Assembly: GCA_949493535.1 (NCBI GenBank)
Contig: CASZWJ010000007.1
Location: 1-64,000 of the forward strand
Direction: 5' to 3'
DNA length: 64,000 nt
Origin: an uncultured Alphaproteobacteria bacterium
GTDB taxonomy: Bacteria; Pseudomonadota; Alphaproteobacteria; RF32; CAG-239
A model generated the notes under the pieces. That model was given only the letters and a program-made list of their open reading frames with translations. It was not told the origin of the DNA and ran no database searches. Positions within the stretch are counted from its first letter, which is position 1; each line of letters opens with the position of its first letter. The translations under genes and the position numbers were made by a program. This document shows, piece after piece, positions 25,231 to 33,761 of the stretch.

Positions 25231-27035
25231 AAATAACGGCGCAGGCTGAACAACATTTCTTCCAAATTCTTGCCGCGATTCTGTTCATATGAATATTTTG
25301 CAGCCAATGCATGGTTGCGATTAAGCGTATAAACCGCCTCGGCATTATATTTTATCCTGTCGGCAAATTTTGAAGTCCCCCAGATTTTTTCTGCTTCCGC
25401 CAACAAGCGCCAATCGCCGAAATCGGCAAAAACGCCGGCTGCGGCTCCAAGCCCTGCCCAACCGTTATGCGGCAGAAAACCGCCGTAAGAAGCATAAGAA
25501 TTGCCCAAGGCATACAGCCAAATCTCATCCGTAACGGCATAGCTGGAACCCCCGCCGACTTTCAGGTTAAAAGCATATCCCTCTTTTTCCGTTTTCGGGT
25601 TAAATTCTCTGGCAATATTGGCATCAATCACATAAGAAACGGGCTTAAACATGGCATCGGCCGGAGAAACAGACTTAATGCCGACAATATCCAGTTTTTG
25701 CAAAACGGTTTTATTTTTATCATCATAATGGCGCAACGCCGCATTTAAGAAGTTAATTTCCGCTCCGCGCAAAAATCCGTAATTATTATCCGTTAAAGAA
25801 TGATATGCCGGACGGTAGGAAATTTCCTGAAAAGCCTCGCCGTTTCTGAACCCCGCGCCAACAGTCAATCGCATGGCATCATGAGTTTCTATCGGATTCT
25901 CCCCTTCTGCCAAGTCGTTGATCGAGCCGATTTCTGAAATTTTATTACGGGCAACAAGCAATTTAAAACTGCGCTTGCGATAATCGTACAATTCCAAATT
26001 ATGCGCCACATATTGATATTGCACATATTGATAAGCCGTTTCCAAAACATCGGCTTTTTCGGCTTCCGTCAACGCCGGCAGGGTATAGTCTTCTTCTTTA
26101 ATCGCTTTCAGATACAACTCTTTCTGCCGAGGCGTCATCAGCTTATAACGGTGCCGGATTTTAGCTTGGCGCGACGGGCGATAACGATAATCTTTAACCA
26201 GATTTTTGCGCTTCATCACCGCTTTGACCGTATCCAGAGGAATTGTCTGAACCGGAAATTCATCTGCCAGCTTTAATGACGGGCGCACGGCGTCAAGCGT
26301 TTCCATAAGCATATAGGAGCAATTTTGCGTAAAGAAATAATAACGGGTCTGAGAATGTCCGGCTTCCCACAAATGCGCCACAAAATAATCAAGTTCCTCG
26401 GGCGTAAAATTGAGGTTAAATTCCCAAATATCGCGATTTTCGATATTATTATACATATTAATCACATCATAATACGGCTTGACCGTAAAACCGCCGTAAT
26501 AACCGCCGGTCAATCCCCAAACAGCAAACAGAACCGAATTTTCTTTGCCGTCCGTAAACGCGCCGTAATTCGCGCCATGCGCCAAAAGCTGCGTTCCTTT
26601 GCGAGCCGTGTCAATCCTGAGCAGCGTGTGCCCGAACAATGATGACGGATTATTCATATAAGCATCCGTAAACAGCAAGGTAACGCCTGCCGGCTGCAAA
26701 TCCTTATAAAATTGTTCCAGCTCTTCACATTTCGGAAAAGAGGCCGAAACCAGGCCGTTTTTTTTCAAAAGTTTGTAACGTGCCGGAAACAGGCATTTTT
26801 TCTCAACGTCATTCGAATTTACAAACAAATCGATTGTCGCAGCCAACTCAGCCTGAGGAGATGTTTTCCCTTCCGGGCTTAAAAAGAAAGGATCTGAATC
26901 AATCGTGCTTTTATAACCGTTCCCGTCCGGACGGTAATGGACAACAGCCAGCCATTCGGGCGAATATTCAAATCCGGCTTGGACAGGCAAAATCCGACAA
27001 ACAGAAAAGAAAAATATAAGGAAAAATTTTTTCAT
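25227..27035 (-). CDS. DUF4105 (Lnb-type) periplasmic/outer-membrane protein
   Basis: 602 residues with a signal peptide. The N-terminal half is the DUF4105 domain: NPSSLFGHTLLRID with the conserved His, GLTGGYYGGFTVKPYYD, FFTQNCSYMLMETLD with the conserved Cys. The C-terminal half is beta-strand rich with aromatic ends (VYTLNRNHALAAKYSYEQN, final RRYF), suggestive of an outer-membrane barrel. DUF4105 domains have been linked to lipoprotein N-acylation (Lnb) in other bacteria; whether this homologue does so is inference. Confidence 0.8.
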   Translation of the reverse strand: MKKFFLIFFFSVCRILPVQAGFEYSPEWLAVVHYRPDGNGYKSTIDSDPFFLSPEGKTSPQAELAATIDLFVNSNDVEKKCLFPARYKLLKKNGLVSASFPKCEELEQFYKDLQPAGVTLLFTDAYMNNPSSLFGHTLLRIDTARKGTQLLAHGANYGAFTDGKENSVLFAVWGLTGGYYGGFTVKPYYDVINMYNNIENRDIWEFNLNFTPEELDYFVAHLWEAGHSQTRYYFFTQNCSYMLMETLDAVRPSLKLADEFPVQTIPLDTVKAVMKRKNLVKDYRYRPSRQAKIRHRYKLMTPRQKELYLKAIKEEDYTLPALTEAEKADVLETAYQYVQYQYVAHNLELYDYRKRSFKLLVARNKISEIGSINDLAEGENPIETHDAMRLTVGAGFRNGEAFQEISYRPAYHSLTDNNYGFLRGAEINFLNAALRHYDDKNKTVLQKLDIVGIKSVSPADAMFKPVSYVIDANIAREFNPKTEKEGYAFNLKVGGGSSYAVTDEIWLYALGNSYASYGGFLPHNGWAGLGAAAGVFADFGDWRLLAEAEKIWGTSKFADRIKYNAEAVYTLNRNHALAAKYSYEQNRGKNLEEMLFSLRRYF

Positions 27036-27065
27036 AAGATAAAACCGGCATCAGGCTGATAAATA

Positions 27066-27105
27066 AAGGCGCGGCCGGAACACAGGAAGCACCGGGCCAC
27101 GCCTT
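27066..27105 (-). terminator. Terminator of the DUF3015 gene
   Basis: AAGGCG-GGCC pairs with GGCC-CGCCTT; on the minus strand it is followed by TTTATTTAT. Confidence 0.7.
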
Positions 27106-27122
27106 AGATAATGAAGCTCTAA

Positions 27123-27578
27123 TTAGGCTTGTGTTACTTCAAGCAGCTTCAAAGTAACGCTCAATGCATCGGCATTTTGGTCATTGAACATATAAGCAAA
27201 GTTTTGTTTGGAAATTTCACCGAGCTTCTCGCTATCCATATTCAAAATACCGGCAAGAGTTTCAATGGTTTCGCCGCGGCCGGCAGCTGCATCCATAGCA
27301 TATTGCTCCATGTTGTTTTCCATGAAAGCCAAAGCCATTCTGCCGGTACCGCCGGTAATGCGTCCGTTCGGGTCGCAACCGGATGTGCCGAATGTAATGC
27401 CGAATGTCTGTGTGCCGAACAATCCGTTGGTGGTTGCCGCCAAAACCTGCGGAGCAATACCGCTCTGTCCGCGCCAAGCCATAGAACCGAGGCCGCAGCC
27501 CGTGCTGTCAACGGCCTGAGCGTTTGAAGCCAGAACCAAAGCGCCGGCAACTGCTAAAGAGAACACGATTTTTTTCAT
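27123..27578 (-). CDS. DUF3015 family exported protein
   Basis: 151 residues. Signal peptide MKKIVFSLAVAGALVLASNAQA, then TGCGLGSMAW, LAATTNGLFGTQTFGITFGTSGC, and FMENNMEQYAMDAAAGRGE, all typical of DUF3015, a periplasmic family of unknown function. The upstream in-frame TTG lies inside the GGAG ribosome-binding site, so ATG 27578 is taken as the start. Confidence 0.88.
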   Translation of the reverse strand: MKKIVFSLAVAGALVLASNAQAVDSTGCGLGSMAWRGQSGIAPQVLAATTNGLFGTQTFGITFGTSGCDPNGRITGGTGRMALAFMENNMEQYAMDAAAGRGETIETLAGILNMDSEKLGEISKQNFAYMFNDQNADALSVTLKLLEVTQA

Positions 27579-27692
27579 CTCAAAAATCTCCAATAGTTAA
27601 AATTTTACAAAAAACAATTTAACACAGTCTGCATTTTTGTATAGAGAATATTACCGGCTTTACCCAGAAAATATTAATTTTTCCGAAAGAGC

Positions 27693-27720
27693 TTGCATTC
27701 GCGGAATTATATGCTATATT
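27693..27720 (+). promoter_or_regulatory. greA promoter (extended -10)
   Basis: TTGCAT (27693-27698), 16-nt spacer, TGCTATATT with TATATT at 27715-27720. It gives a leader of about 110 nt before greA. Confidence 0.75.
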
Positions 27721-27745
27721 GCAAAAATAAACATAAGGAAATGGG

Positions 27746-27771
27746 CTGTGACGGATTCTTTGACGTCACAG
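27746..27771 (+). promoter_or_regulatory. Hairpin in the greA leader
   Basis: CTGTGACG and CGTCACAG form a perfect 8-bp stem with a 10-nt loop, followed by TTTAATTTTT. It could be an attenuator or a protein-binding site in the greA transcript; at the DNA level it could also be an operator. Confidence 0.45.
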
Positions 27772-27837
27772 TTTAATTTTTATAACAACTTTGATTTTTT
27801 TATAAAATCAGCAATCATTAACATTGAGGTAAATAAA

Positions 27838-28311
27838 ATGGAAAAATTCCCTTTGACCAAACAAGGGTTCATTGAACTTGAAGCTGAATTAAAACACCTG
27901 AAAGCAGTCGAGCGTCCGAATATTATTGCCGCCATTGCAGAAGCGCGTTCACACGGCGACTTGTCCGAAAACGCAGAATATTCCGCAGCCAAAGAGAAAC
28001 AAAGCTTTATTGAAGGCCGTATTCAAGACTTGGAAGCCGTTATCAGCCGCGCCCAAGTGATTGACCCGGCCGCAAGCAAATGCGGCGTTATCCGTTTTGG
28101 CGCCACGGTTTTGGTTGCCGATGAAGATACGGATAAAGAACAAAAATACCAAATCGTCGGCGATTATGAAGCTGATATCGACCGCAATAAAATTTCGCTT
28201 TCTTCTCCCCTTGCCAAAGCTTTAATCGGCAAAGAAGTCGGCGATGTTGCTGAATTTTCGGCCCCCGGCGGAAAAAAATCTTTTGAAATTATTGAGATTG
28301 ACTACATATAG
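27838..28311 (+). CDS. greA: Transcription elongation factor GreA
   Basis: Rescues backtracked RNA polymerase by stimulating transcript cleavage. 157 residues. The N-terminal coiled coil contains AIAEARSHGDLSENAEYSAAKE with the acidic tip residues, and the C-terminal FKBP-like domain ends SPLAKALIGKEVGDVAEF. ATG 27838 is preceded by GAGGT and gives the standard length; longer upstream extensions are not GreA-like. Confidence 0.96.
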   Translation: MEKFPLTKQGFIELEAELKHLKAVERPNIIAAIAEARSHGDLSENAEYSAAKEKQSFIEGRIQDLEAVISRAQVIDPAASKCGVIRFGATVLVADEDTDKEQKYQIVGDYEADIDRNKISLSSPLAKALIGKEVGDVAEFSAPGGKKSFEIIEIDYI

Positions 28312-28337
28312 AAATCTCCTTTTTAATAAATATATAT

Positions 28338-28366
28338 AAGCCATCGGAATACCGATGGCTTTTTTA
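28338..28366 (+). terminator. greA terminator
   Basis: AAGCCATCGG and CCGATGGCTTTTTT with a short loop. Confidence 0.9.
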
Positions 28367-28389
28367 TTTTATACTAAAGGAGAAAAGAA

Positions 28390-28722
28390 ATGACAGAAGC
28401 AACTTCCGCACCGCAGAACAACAATGCCAAATATACTTATAACTATGCTGACAAATGCGATTGCAGCGAAGATGACAACTGCGGCTGCTCTTATCCGAAC
28501 AACATGCCTCACGATTTTGGCACCCACTGCCCGAAAGATCAGGAAAACAGCTGTTCAAACAAGGGGGGGAATAAATTGAAACCTGAAGAATACGATTATT
28601 CTTATAATCACGAAAAAACCGAAATTAAAACCGAAAACGTCCACCTCAAAGAGGAAAGCATTTGCATTTGCTCGCCCAAAGAATGCGAATGCAGCATAAC
28701 CCGCAACGAAAAAAGCAAATAG
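28390..28722 (+). CDS. Small cysteine-rich cytoplasmic protein
   Basis: 110 residues without signal peptide. An N-terminal cluster DKCDCSEDDNCGCSYPNN and a C-terminal cluster ICICSPKECECS give about eleven cysteines, many in CxC pairs, in a very polar, Tyr-rich protein. AAAGGAG sits 7-8 nt before the ATG. CxC clusters suggest metal binding (inference). It lies between the greA terminator and trxB; no family recognised. Confidence 0.65.
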   Translation: MTEATSAPQNNNAKYTYNYADKCDCSEDDNCGCSYPNNMPHDFGTHCPKDQENSCSNKGGNKLKPEEYDYSYNHEKTEIKTENVHLKEESICICSPKECECSITRNEKSK

Positions 28723-28757
28723 TTATCATCAGCCGGATTTTTATAACACAATAATCC

Positions 28758-28786
28758 TTGCCAAAGCGGCGTTTCATGGCTAATTT
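28758..28786 (+). promoter_or_regulatory. trxB promoter
   Basis: TTGCCA (28758-28763), 17-nt spacer, TAATTT (28781-28786), about 32 nt before the trxB start. Confidence 0.65.
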
Positions 28787-28818
28787 ATAAAAAAATGAAA
28801 TAAAGGAGTTATAATTAT

Positions 28819-29760
28819 ATGGCTGAATACAAAACAAAAGTACTAATTATCGGTTCCGGTCCGGCCGGCTATACGGCAGGCATTTACGCTGCACGTGCCG
28901 GCTTAAACCCGATTCTGGTTTCCGGCAGCCAAGTCGGCGGACAATTAACTATCACAACCGAAATTGAAAATTTTCCGGGTTTTCCCGAACCGATCGGCGG
29001 CCTTGATTTAATGCAGCGTATGCGCGAACAGGCACAAAACGTCGGCGTAACCATCGTTGACGATTTAATTACCGAAGTTGATTTTTCAAAAGCGCCTTAT
29101 CATTGCAACTCCGCAGGCAGCAATCTGTTCTGCGGCGACACTGTTATTATCGCAACCGGCGCTTCGGCTCGCTGGCTGGGACTAGACAGCGAAAAGAAAT
29201 TTTTAGGATTCGGCGTTTCCGGCTGCGCAACCTGCGACGGTTTTTTCTATCGCAACAGGGATGTTGCTGTTGTCGGCGGCGGCAACACGGCTGCTGACGA
29301 GGCTTTATACCTCACCAACTTTGCAAAATCCGTCACCCTGATTCACCGGAGAGATTCTCTTCGCGCCGATAAAGTGATGCAGCAGCGTTTGGCTGATAAT
29401 CAGAAAATTAAAATTGAATGGGACAGCGTTGTTGACGAAGTTGTCGGCACAGAAAATCCGCTGGGCGTTACGGGCGTTGTTCTGAAAAACGTTAAAACAG
29501 ACAGCAAAAAAGAACTGAAAGTCGACGGATTGTTTATAGCCATAGGCCACCACCCGAACACAGATTTGTTCAAAGGAATTTTAGAATTGGACAACGACGG
29601 CTATATCAAAACCAAAGACAACGGCTGCGAAACAAACATTCAGGGCATTTTTGCCGCCGGAGACGTTCAAAATCCGAACTACAGGCAGGCTGTGGTTGCA
29701 GCCGGTTCAGGCTGCATTGCTGCTCTGGAAGCCGAAAAATATTTAAGCCGCCAGAATTAA
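28819..29760 (+). CDS. trxB: Thioredoxin-disulfide reductase TrxB
   Basis: FAD/NADPH-dependent reductase of thioredoxin, 313 residues. FAD-binding IIGSGPAGYTAGIYAARA at the N-terminus, redox-active CATC near residue 138 (GCATCDGFFYR), NADPH-binding VVGGGNTAADEALYL, and the closing FAD motif GIFAAGDVQNPNYRQAVVAAG. AAGGAG precedes the ATG. Hairpin repeat copies 6-8 begin right after its stop. Confidence 0.97.
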   Translation: MAEYKTKVLIIGSGPAGYTAGIYAARAGLNPILVSGSQVGGQLTITTEIENFPGFPEPIGGLDLMQRMREQAQNVGVTIVDDLITEVDFSKAPYHCNSAGSNLFCGDTVIIATGASARWLGLDSEKKFLGFGVSGCATCDGFFYRNRDVAVVGGGNTAADEALYLTNFAKSVTLIHRRDSLRADKVMQQRLADNQKIKIEWDSVVDEVVGTENPLGVTGVVLKNVKTDSKKELKVDGLFIAIGHHPNTDLFKGILELDNDGYIKTKDNGCETNIQGIFAAGDVQNPNYRQAVVAAGSGCIAALEAEKYLSRQN

Positions 29761-29853
29761 AAGATAATAAGGTCTAAGGAAAATTGCGAGGGAGTGTACA
29801 AAGAAGTACATAACCGAACAATTTATCCGCAAAATCTGTATTAGTTTTCCATG
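29761..29853 (+). repeat. TGTAC-hairpin repeat, copy 6
   Basis: The tip TGTACAAAGAAGTACA and inner stem AAATTG/CAATTT are intact; 29774-29852 is identical to the corresponding part of copy 7, a 120-bp tandem period. The middle stem is weakened (AAGGTCT against AAATCT) and outer arms do not pair, so this copy looks decayed at its base. Directly follows the trxB stop codon. Confidence 0.85.
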
Positions 29854-29859
29854 CATCTC

Positions 29860-29987
29860 AATAAAGGGGGTTATATGAGAAAAATAATAAGATTTAAGGA
29901 AAATTGCGAGGGAGTGTACAAAGAAGTACATAACCGAACAATTTATCCGCAAAATCTGTATTAGTTTTCCATAGAACACCCTTTATT
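29860..29987 (+). repeat. TGTAC-hairpin repeat, copy 7
   Basis: A complete element: outer AATAAAGGG with CCCTTTATT, conserved blocks TTATATGAG and CCATAGAA, middle TAATAAGATTT with AAATCTGTATTA, inner AAATTG with CAATTT, tip TGTACAAAGAAGTACA. The outer arms are unrelated in sequence to those of copies 2 and 5 yet fully paired. Confidence 0.88.
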
Positions 29988-29994
29988 CTTCTAC

Positions 29995-30096
29995 GGTTTT
30001 GATAGATACCTTTGCTGCGACGGAATTTTTGAACGACATGTACAACCAGTTACATGAGTGAAAAAATCCCGAGCATGAAAGGTGTATAGCAAAACC
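29995..30096 (+). repeat. TGTAC-hairpin repeat, copy 8 (diverged)
   Basis: Same architecture with diverged sequence: GGTTTTG with CAAAACC, ATACCTTT with AAAGGTGTAT, ATTTTT with AAAAAT, and tip ATGTAC-aacca-GTTACAT. It ends 1 nt before the stop codon of the minus-strand permease gene. Confidence 0.7.
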
Positions 30097-30097
30097 C

Positions 30098-31327
30098 CTA
30101 TTCATAGCGGAGGGCGTTTATGGGATTTAACAGCGAAGCTTTATATGCCGGATAAAAACCGAAAAAGAGTCCGACAAAACCGGCAAAAGAAAACGGCAGC
30201 AAAATATACATCAGGGTTGCCTGCGGCGTGAGCGAACTGAACATCGCAACCAGATAAATCCCGCTCAATCCGAAAAAGATGCCGAGCAACCCGCCGATTA
30301 AAGACAAAACCAGCGCTTCCATTAAAAACTGCAAACGAATATCCCAGGTTTTGGCGCCGATTGCCATGCGAATACCGATTTCGCGCGTCCGTTCGGTCAC
30401 GGAAACCAACATAATATTCATAATGCCGATACCACCGACCAGCAAAGAAATTCCGGCAATGGAACCTAACAGAATAGTCATGATTTTGGTTGAATTTTCC
30501 ATCATTTCCATCATCTGCGTCAGGTTCATGATTACAAAGTCGTCTTCTTTGTTCGTACCGAGATTATGCCGCTGCCGGAGCAGTTCTTTAATCTCGGGTT
30601 GAGAACTATAAGTACTTTGAGAATCAACAGCTTGCAGAATAATCATTCGAACTTGGTCCGGAAACTGGATTCCCATAACTTTTTTCTGCGCCGTAGTAAT
30701 AGGAATAAACACGCTGTCATCCTGATCCTGCCCCATACCGCTCTGCCCGCGCGATATTAAAACGCCGATAACCTGAAACGGCAACCCTTTAATGCGGATA
30801 GTCTTGCCGATAGGGTCAACATCGCCAAAGAGTTCATTAACAACCGTCTGCCCCAAAATGGCAACTTTATTGGCATTTTTAATATCAGATTCGCTGAAAA
30901 AGCGCCCATAAGCAAGCTCCCATTCCTTAATTTCAAAATTGCGGTTATCGGTTCCGGTAATGCCGGTCGACCAGTTTGCATTGCCGTAAACAATTTGCGC
31001 CGTCTCTTCCAAAACGGGAGCAGCCAGACGGATTTTGCTTATTTTTTCCTGAATGGCATTGCCGTCAGCCATTTTCATTGTCGGCTGCGACCCGTGCCCG
31101 CCGCGCGCTCCGCTGGATGTGGCCACGCCGGAACGGACAATAATCAGATTGGAGCCCATGGTTTTCATTTCGTTTTGAATTGAAATCTGCGCACCGTTAC
31201 CAATAGCCAGCATCACAATCACCGCAGCCACGCCGATAATAATGCCGAGACTGGTTAAAATAGAACGCATTTTATTGGCTTTGATTGCCCGAACCGCAAT
31301 GCTGAAAATGGTCTTTAATTCAATCAT
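30098..31327 (-). CDS. MacB-like ABC transporter permease
   Basis: 409-residue FtsX/MacB-type permease: one N-terminal transmembrane helix (LTSLGIIIGVAAVIVMLAIG), a large periplasmic domain (~residues 45-280) and three C-terminal helices (ILLGSIAGISLLVGGIGIMNI onward). The ERTREIGIRMAIGA motif contacts the ATPase. Start 31327 overlaps the ATPase stop by 8 nt. MacB is usually one fused polypeptide; here ATPase and permease are separate genes, as in LolCDE/YknXYZ-like exporters. Confidence 0.9.
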   Translation of the reverse strand: MIELKTIFSIAVRAIKANKMRSILTSLGIIIGVAAVIVMLAIGNGAQISIQNEMKTMGSNLIIVRSGVATSSGARGGHGSQPTMKMADGNAIQEKISKIRLAAPVLEETAQIVYGNANWSTGITGTDNRNFEIKEWELAYGRFFSESDIKNANKVAILGQTVVNELFGDVDPIGKTIRIKGLPFQVIGVLISRGQSGMGQDQDDSVFIPITTAQKKVMGIQFPDQVRMIILQAVDSQSTYSSQPEIKELLRQRHNLGTNKEDDFVIMNLTQMMEMMENSTKIMTILLGSIAGISLLVGGIGIMNIMLVSVTERTREIGIRMAIGAKTWDIRLQFLMEALVLSLIGGLLGIFFGLSGIYLVAMFSSLTPQATLMYILLPFSFAGFVGLFFGFYPAYKASLLNPINALRYE

Positions 31328-32036
31328 GCTTCTTCTCCGGCCTTGTAGATTTGCTGACCACCTCATCGCTGCTGATTTCCCCGTCCACAATGCGAATAAT
31401 TCTGTTTGCATATTTGGCAATGTCTTCTTCATGGGTCACCAAAATAATCGTTCGTTTCATCTCCTGATTAAGTTTGGTAAACAATTCCATAATTTCAACG
31501 CTCATTTTCGTATCAAGGTTACCGGTCGGCTCGTCGGCAAAAATAATCGGCGCTTCGTTAACAATCGCACGGGCAATTGCCACGCGCTGCTGCTGTCCGC
31601 CGGAAAGCTGGTTCGGCTGGTGATGCATACGTTCTTTCAGCCCCACGCTTTTCAAAGCTTGCTCCGCCCGTTTTCTGCGCTCGTCATCCGGCACGCCGGC
31701 ATAAACCATCGGCAGTTCGACATTTTCAATAGCAGAAGTTCTGGACAACAGGTTAAATCCCTGAAAAACAAAACCGATTTTCTGATTGCGGATTTCCGCC
31801 AATTCGTCAGAAGAAAGCCGCTCGACATTAATAGCGTCAAGCAGATAATGCCCCGAAGTCGGTTTGTCCAGACAACCGAGAATATTCATCAAAGTAGATT
31901 TTCCTGAACCGGACGGCCCCATAATGGCAACAAACTCGCCATTATCAATCTGCAGAGAAATCCCTTTGAGAATTTTCAGATTAAAACCGTCAAGAGGATA
32001 ACTCTTGGTAATGTTTTTCAGTTCAATCAAAGCCAT
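31320..32036 (-). CDS. MacB/LolD-type ABC transporter ATPase
   Basis: 238 residues. Walker [11 protein letters not shown]-loop FVFQGFNLL, signature [14 protein letters not shown], Walker [13 protein letters not shown] and H-loop VTHEE. It is the energy-coupling subunit of the tripartite exporter with the adjacent permease and membrane fusion protein; neighbouring frames overlap at both ends, implying translational coupling. Confidence 0.93.
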   Translation of the reverse strand: MALIELKNITKSYPLDGFNLKILKGISLQIDNGEFVAIMGPSGSGKSTLMNILGCLDKPTSGHYLLDAINVERLSSDELAEIRNQKIGFVFQGFNLLSRTSAIENVELPMVYAGVPDDERRKRAEQALKSVGLKERMHHQPNQLSGGQQQRVAIARAIVNEAPIIFADEPTGNLDTKMSVEIMELFTKLNQEMKRTIILVTHEEDIAKYANRIIRIVDGEISSDEVVSKSTRPEKKHD

Positions 32037-33196
32037 TAGCGCGGCATCCTCATTCTCATTTGCCGGCTTTTGACTTCAGTGCCTTTTTTTTCCAAAATCA
32101 CATTATCCCCTTCTTGCAGCTCGGCTGAACTAATTTCTGTATGGTTATCATCGCTGACGCCGGTTTTAACGGCAACGCGCAGCGACTTTCCGTATTTCAT
32201 AATCCATAAGCCTTTGTCTTTATACCTTTTGCTGCTGCCGCCGTTTTCATCTTCCATATAAAAACGCAAGGCCTGATTCGGAACCAGCAAAACATCTCCT
32301 TTTTCTGAAGTTATAATTTCAACATTGGCAGTCATCCCCGGTTTAAGTTTTAACTCCCGATTATCAATTTCAATAATAACTTCATAAGTCACGACATTGG
32401 ATGTATTAATGGCTTCATTGCGAACCTGAGTTACAAGGCCGTAAAAAATTTCATCGGGATAACTGTCCACACTGAACTCAACCGTCTGCCCTTCTTTCAC
32501 TTTGGCAATATCGGCCTCGACAACAGAAGCCTCAATCTGCATCTTGGTCAAATCTTCCGCCACATTAAACAAAGTCGGCGTTTGGAAACTGGCGGCAACA
32601 GTTTGCCCCACCTCCACTTCTTTGGATACGACAATCCCTTCTACCGGAGAAACAATTTTTGTATAGTTCAAATCAATCTTTGCAGAATTGAGCGAAGCCT
32701 CAGCCTGTTTAACCTGAGCTTCTTTTAAAACCAGCTGGGCAACCGCATTGTCATAATCGCGTTGCGCGGATTCAAGTTCTTTATCGGCCGAATATCTGGA
32801 AACATTAAGCTTTTTAACTCGATCCAAATGCTTTTTATAATATGTAATATCATTTTTAACAACCTGCACTTCGGCTTTTGCAATATCAAGCGCAGCCTGC
32901 CTTTGAGCAACCGTTGCCTCGAACAGTGCAGGATCTATCTGCGCCAAAACCTGATCTTTCTGCACGGGAGAATTATAATCGACATATATTTCAGAAATTG
33001 TTCCCGACACCTGCGTGCCGATATTAATTGTCGAAATCGGATTAATAATGCCCGAAGCGGTTACTTTTTCGGTAATAGCCCCTTTGGAAAGTGTATTAAC
33101 AACATATTCATCGGCATTTTTCTGACTGCGTTGGAAATAAAAAACGAATCCCGCGGCAACTATCAGCAATAATCCATATTTTATATATCTCTTCAT
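32036..33196 (-). CDS. MacA-like membrane fusion protein (HlyD/RND adaptor family)
   Basis: 386 residues with an N-terminal signal anchor (IKYGLLLIVAAGFVFYF), half-lipoyl domain (ASGIINPISTINIGTQVSG), an alpha-helical hairpin (~residues 95-170), second lipoyl half (SPVEGIVVSKEVEVGQTVAA) and beta-barrel (EIDNRELKLKPGMTANVEI). It is the periplasmic adaptor of the exporter and would need a TolC-type channel, not present here. First gene of the three-gene operon. Confidence 0.92.
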   Translation of the reverse strand: MKRYIKYGLLLIVAAGFVFYFQRSQKNADEYVVNTLSKGAITEKVTASGIINPISTINIGTQVSGTISEIYVDYNSPVQKDQVLAQIDPALFEATVAQRQAALDIAKAEVQVVKNDITYYKKHLDRVKKLNVSRYSADKELESAQRDYDNAVAQLVLKEAQVKQAEASLNSAKIDLNYTKIVSPVEGIVVSKEVEVGQTVAASFQTPTLFNVAEDLTKMQIEASVVEADIAKVKEGQTVEFSVDSYPDEIFYGLVTQVRNEAINTSNVVTYEVIIEIDNRELKLKPGMTANVEIITSEKGDVLLVPNQALRFYMEDENGGSSKRYKDKGLWIMKYGKSLRVAVKTGVSDDNHTEISSAELQEGDNVILEKKGTEVKSRQMRMRMPR

Positions 33197-33276
33197 CTCC
33201 GTTTCTACCTTAACGATAAATTTGGCGCCAATTTTTTTATAAAGTAAGCCAAATTGCTTAAAATTTAATAAAGGTC

Positions 33277-33305
33277 TTGCAAAGCCCCATATTTTTGTCT
33301 ATATT
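33277..33305 (+). promoter_or_regulatory. Sigma70 promoter upstream of the 33406 gene
   Basis: TTGCAA (33277-33282), 17-nt spacer, TATATT (33300-33305). The predicted leader of about 95 nt has no Shine-Dalgarno. Confidence 0.7.
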
Positions 33306-33405
33306 ATTAAACAATATTTATACAATTATGACTACGCATTATATATAACGCCAATCCGAGCAATTTTGTTCACTTGGCGAGTACTAACAATAAAACTTTT
33401 TAAAT

Positions 33406-33732
33406 ATGAGTGAATCAAACACTGTGACCGCCGCGTTAAAAAATGCGCGCCGGTTCAATGCCAACGGCAATCAGAAAATCAGTAGGAAACAAGCCAAAGC
33501 CATCGAAAACAACAAGTTTTTGAGAAGCGTCATCACTGAGCTTGATCATCAGAAAACGACTTCGGCCGAGAACATCACCCGCTTAAGAAACATTTTCTCC
33601 TCGCTCAAAAACTACAAAGGGCTGGAAAAATATCTTTATGAGGTCACAATCTCGCTGGGTTTAAGCCGCAAACCTGATTTCATCGCTCTGGCAAAAGAGT
33701 TTAACACTATTCTCACCGAACAAAAACTCTGA
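33406..33732 (+). CDS. Hypothetical protein (108 aa)
   Basis: Not recognised. Basic N-terminus (KNARRFNANGNQKISRKQAK) followed by a predicted all-helical region. Soluble, no signal. Good promoter but no ribosome-binding site before the ATG. It is 29 nt upstream of a second unknown gene in the same direction, so the two are likely co-expressed. Confidence 0.65.
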   Translation: MSESNTVTAALKNARRFNANGNQKISRKQAKAIENNKFLRSVITELDHQKTTSAENITRLRNIFSSLKNYKGLEKYLYEVTISLGLSRKPDFIALAKEFNTILTEQKL

Positions 33733-33761
33733 GAAAAATTATTAAAAAAAAACAAAAAAAA

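Noticed and set aside
27747-27780. Upstream short ORF in the greA leader (ATGGGCTGTGAC to TAA)
   Set aside because: The AAGG box is only 2 nt from the ATG, too close for efficient initiation; the hairpin explains the sequence better.
29860-29987. Integron attC site
   Set aside because: Structure with variable arms is attC-like, but there is no RYYYAAC/GTTRRRY pair and no integrase gene nearby.
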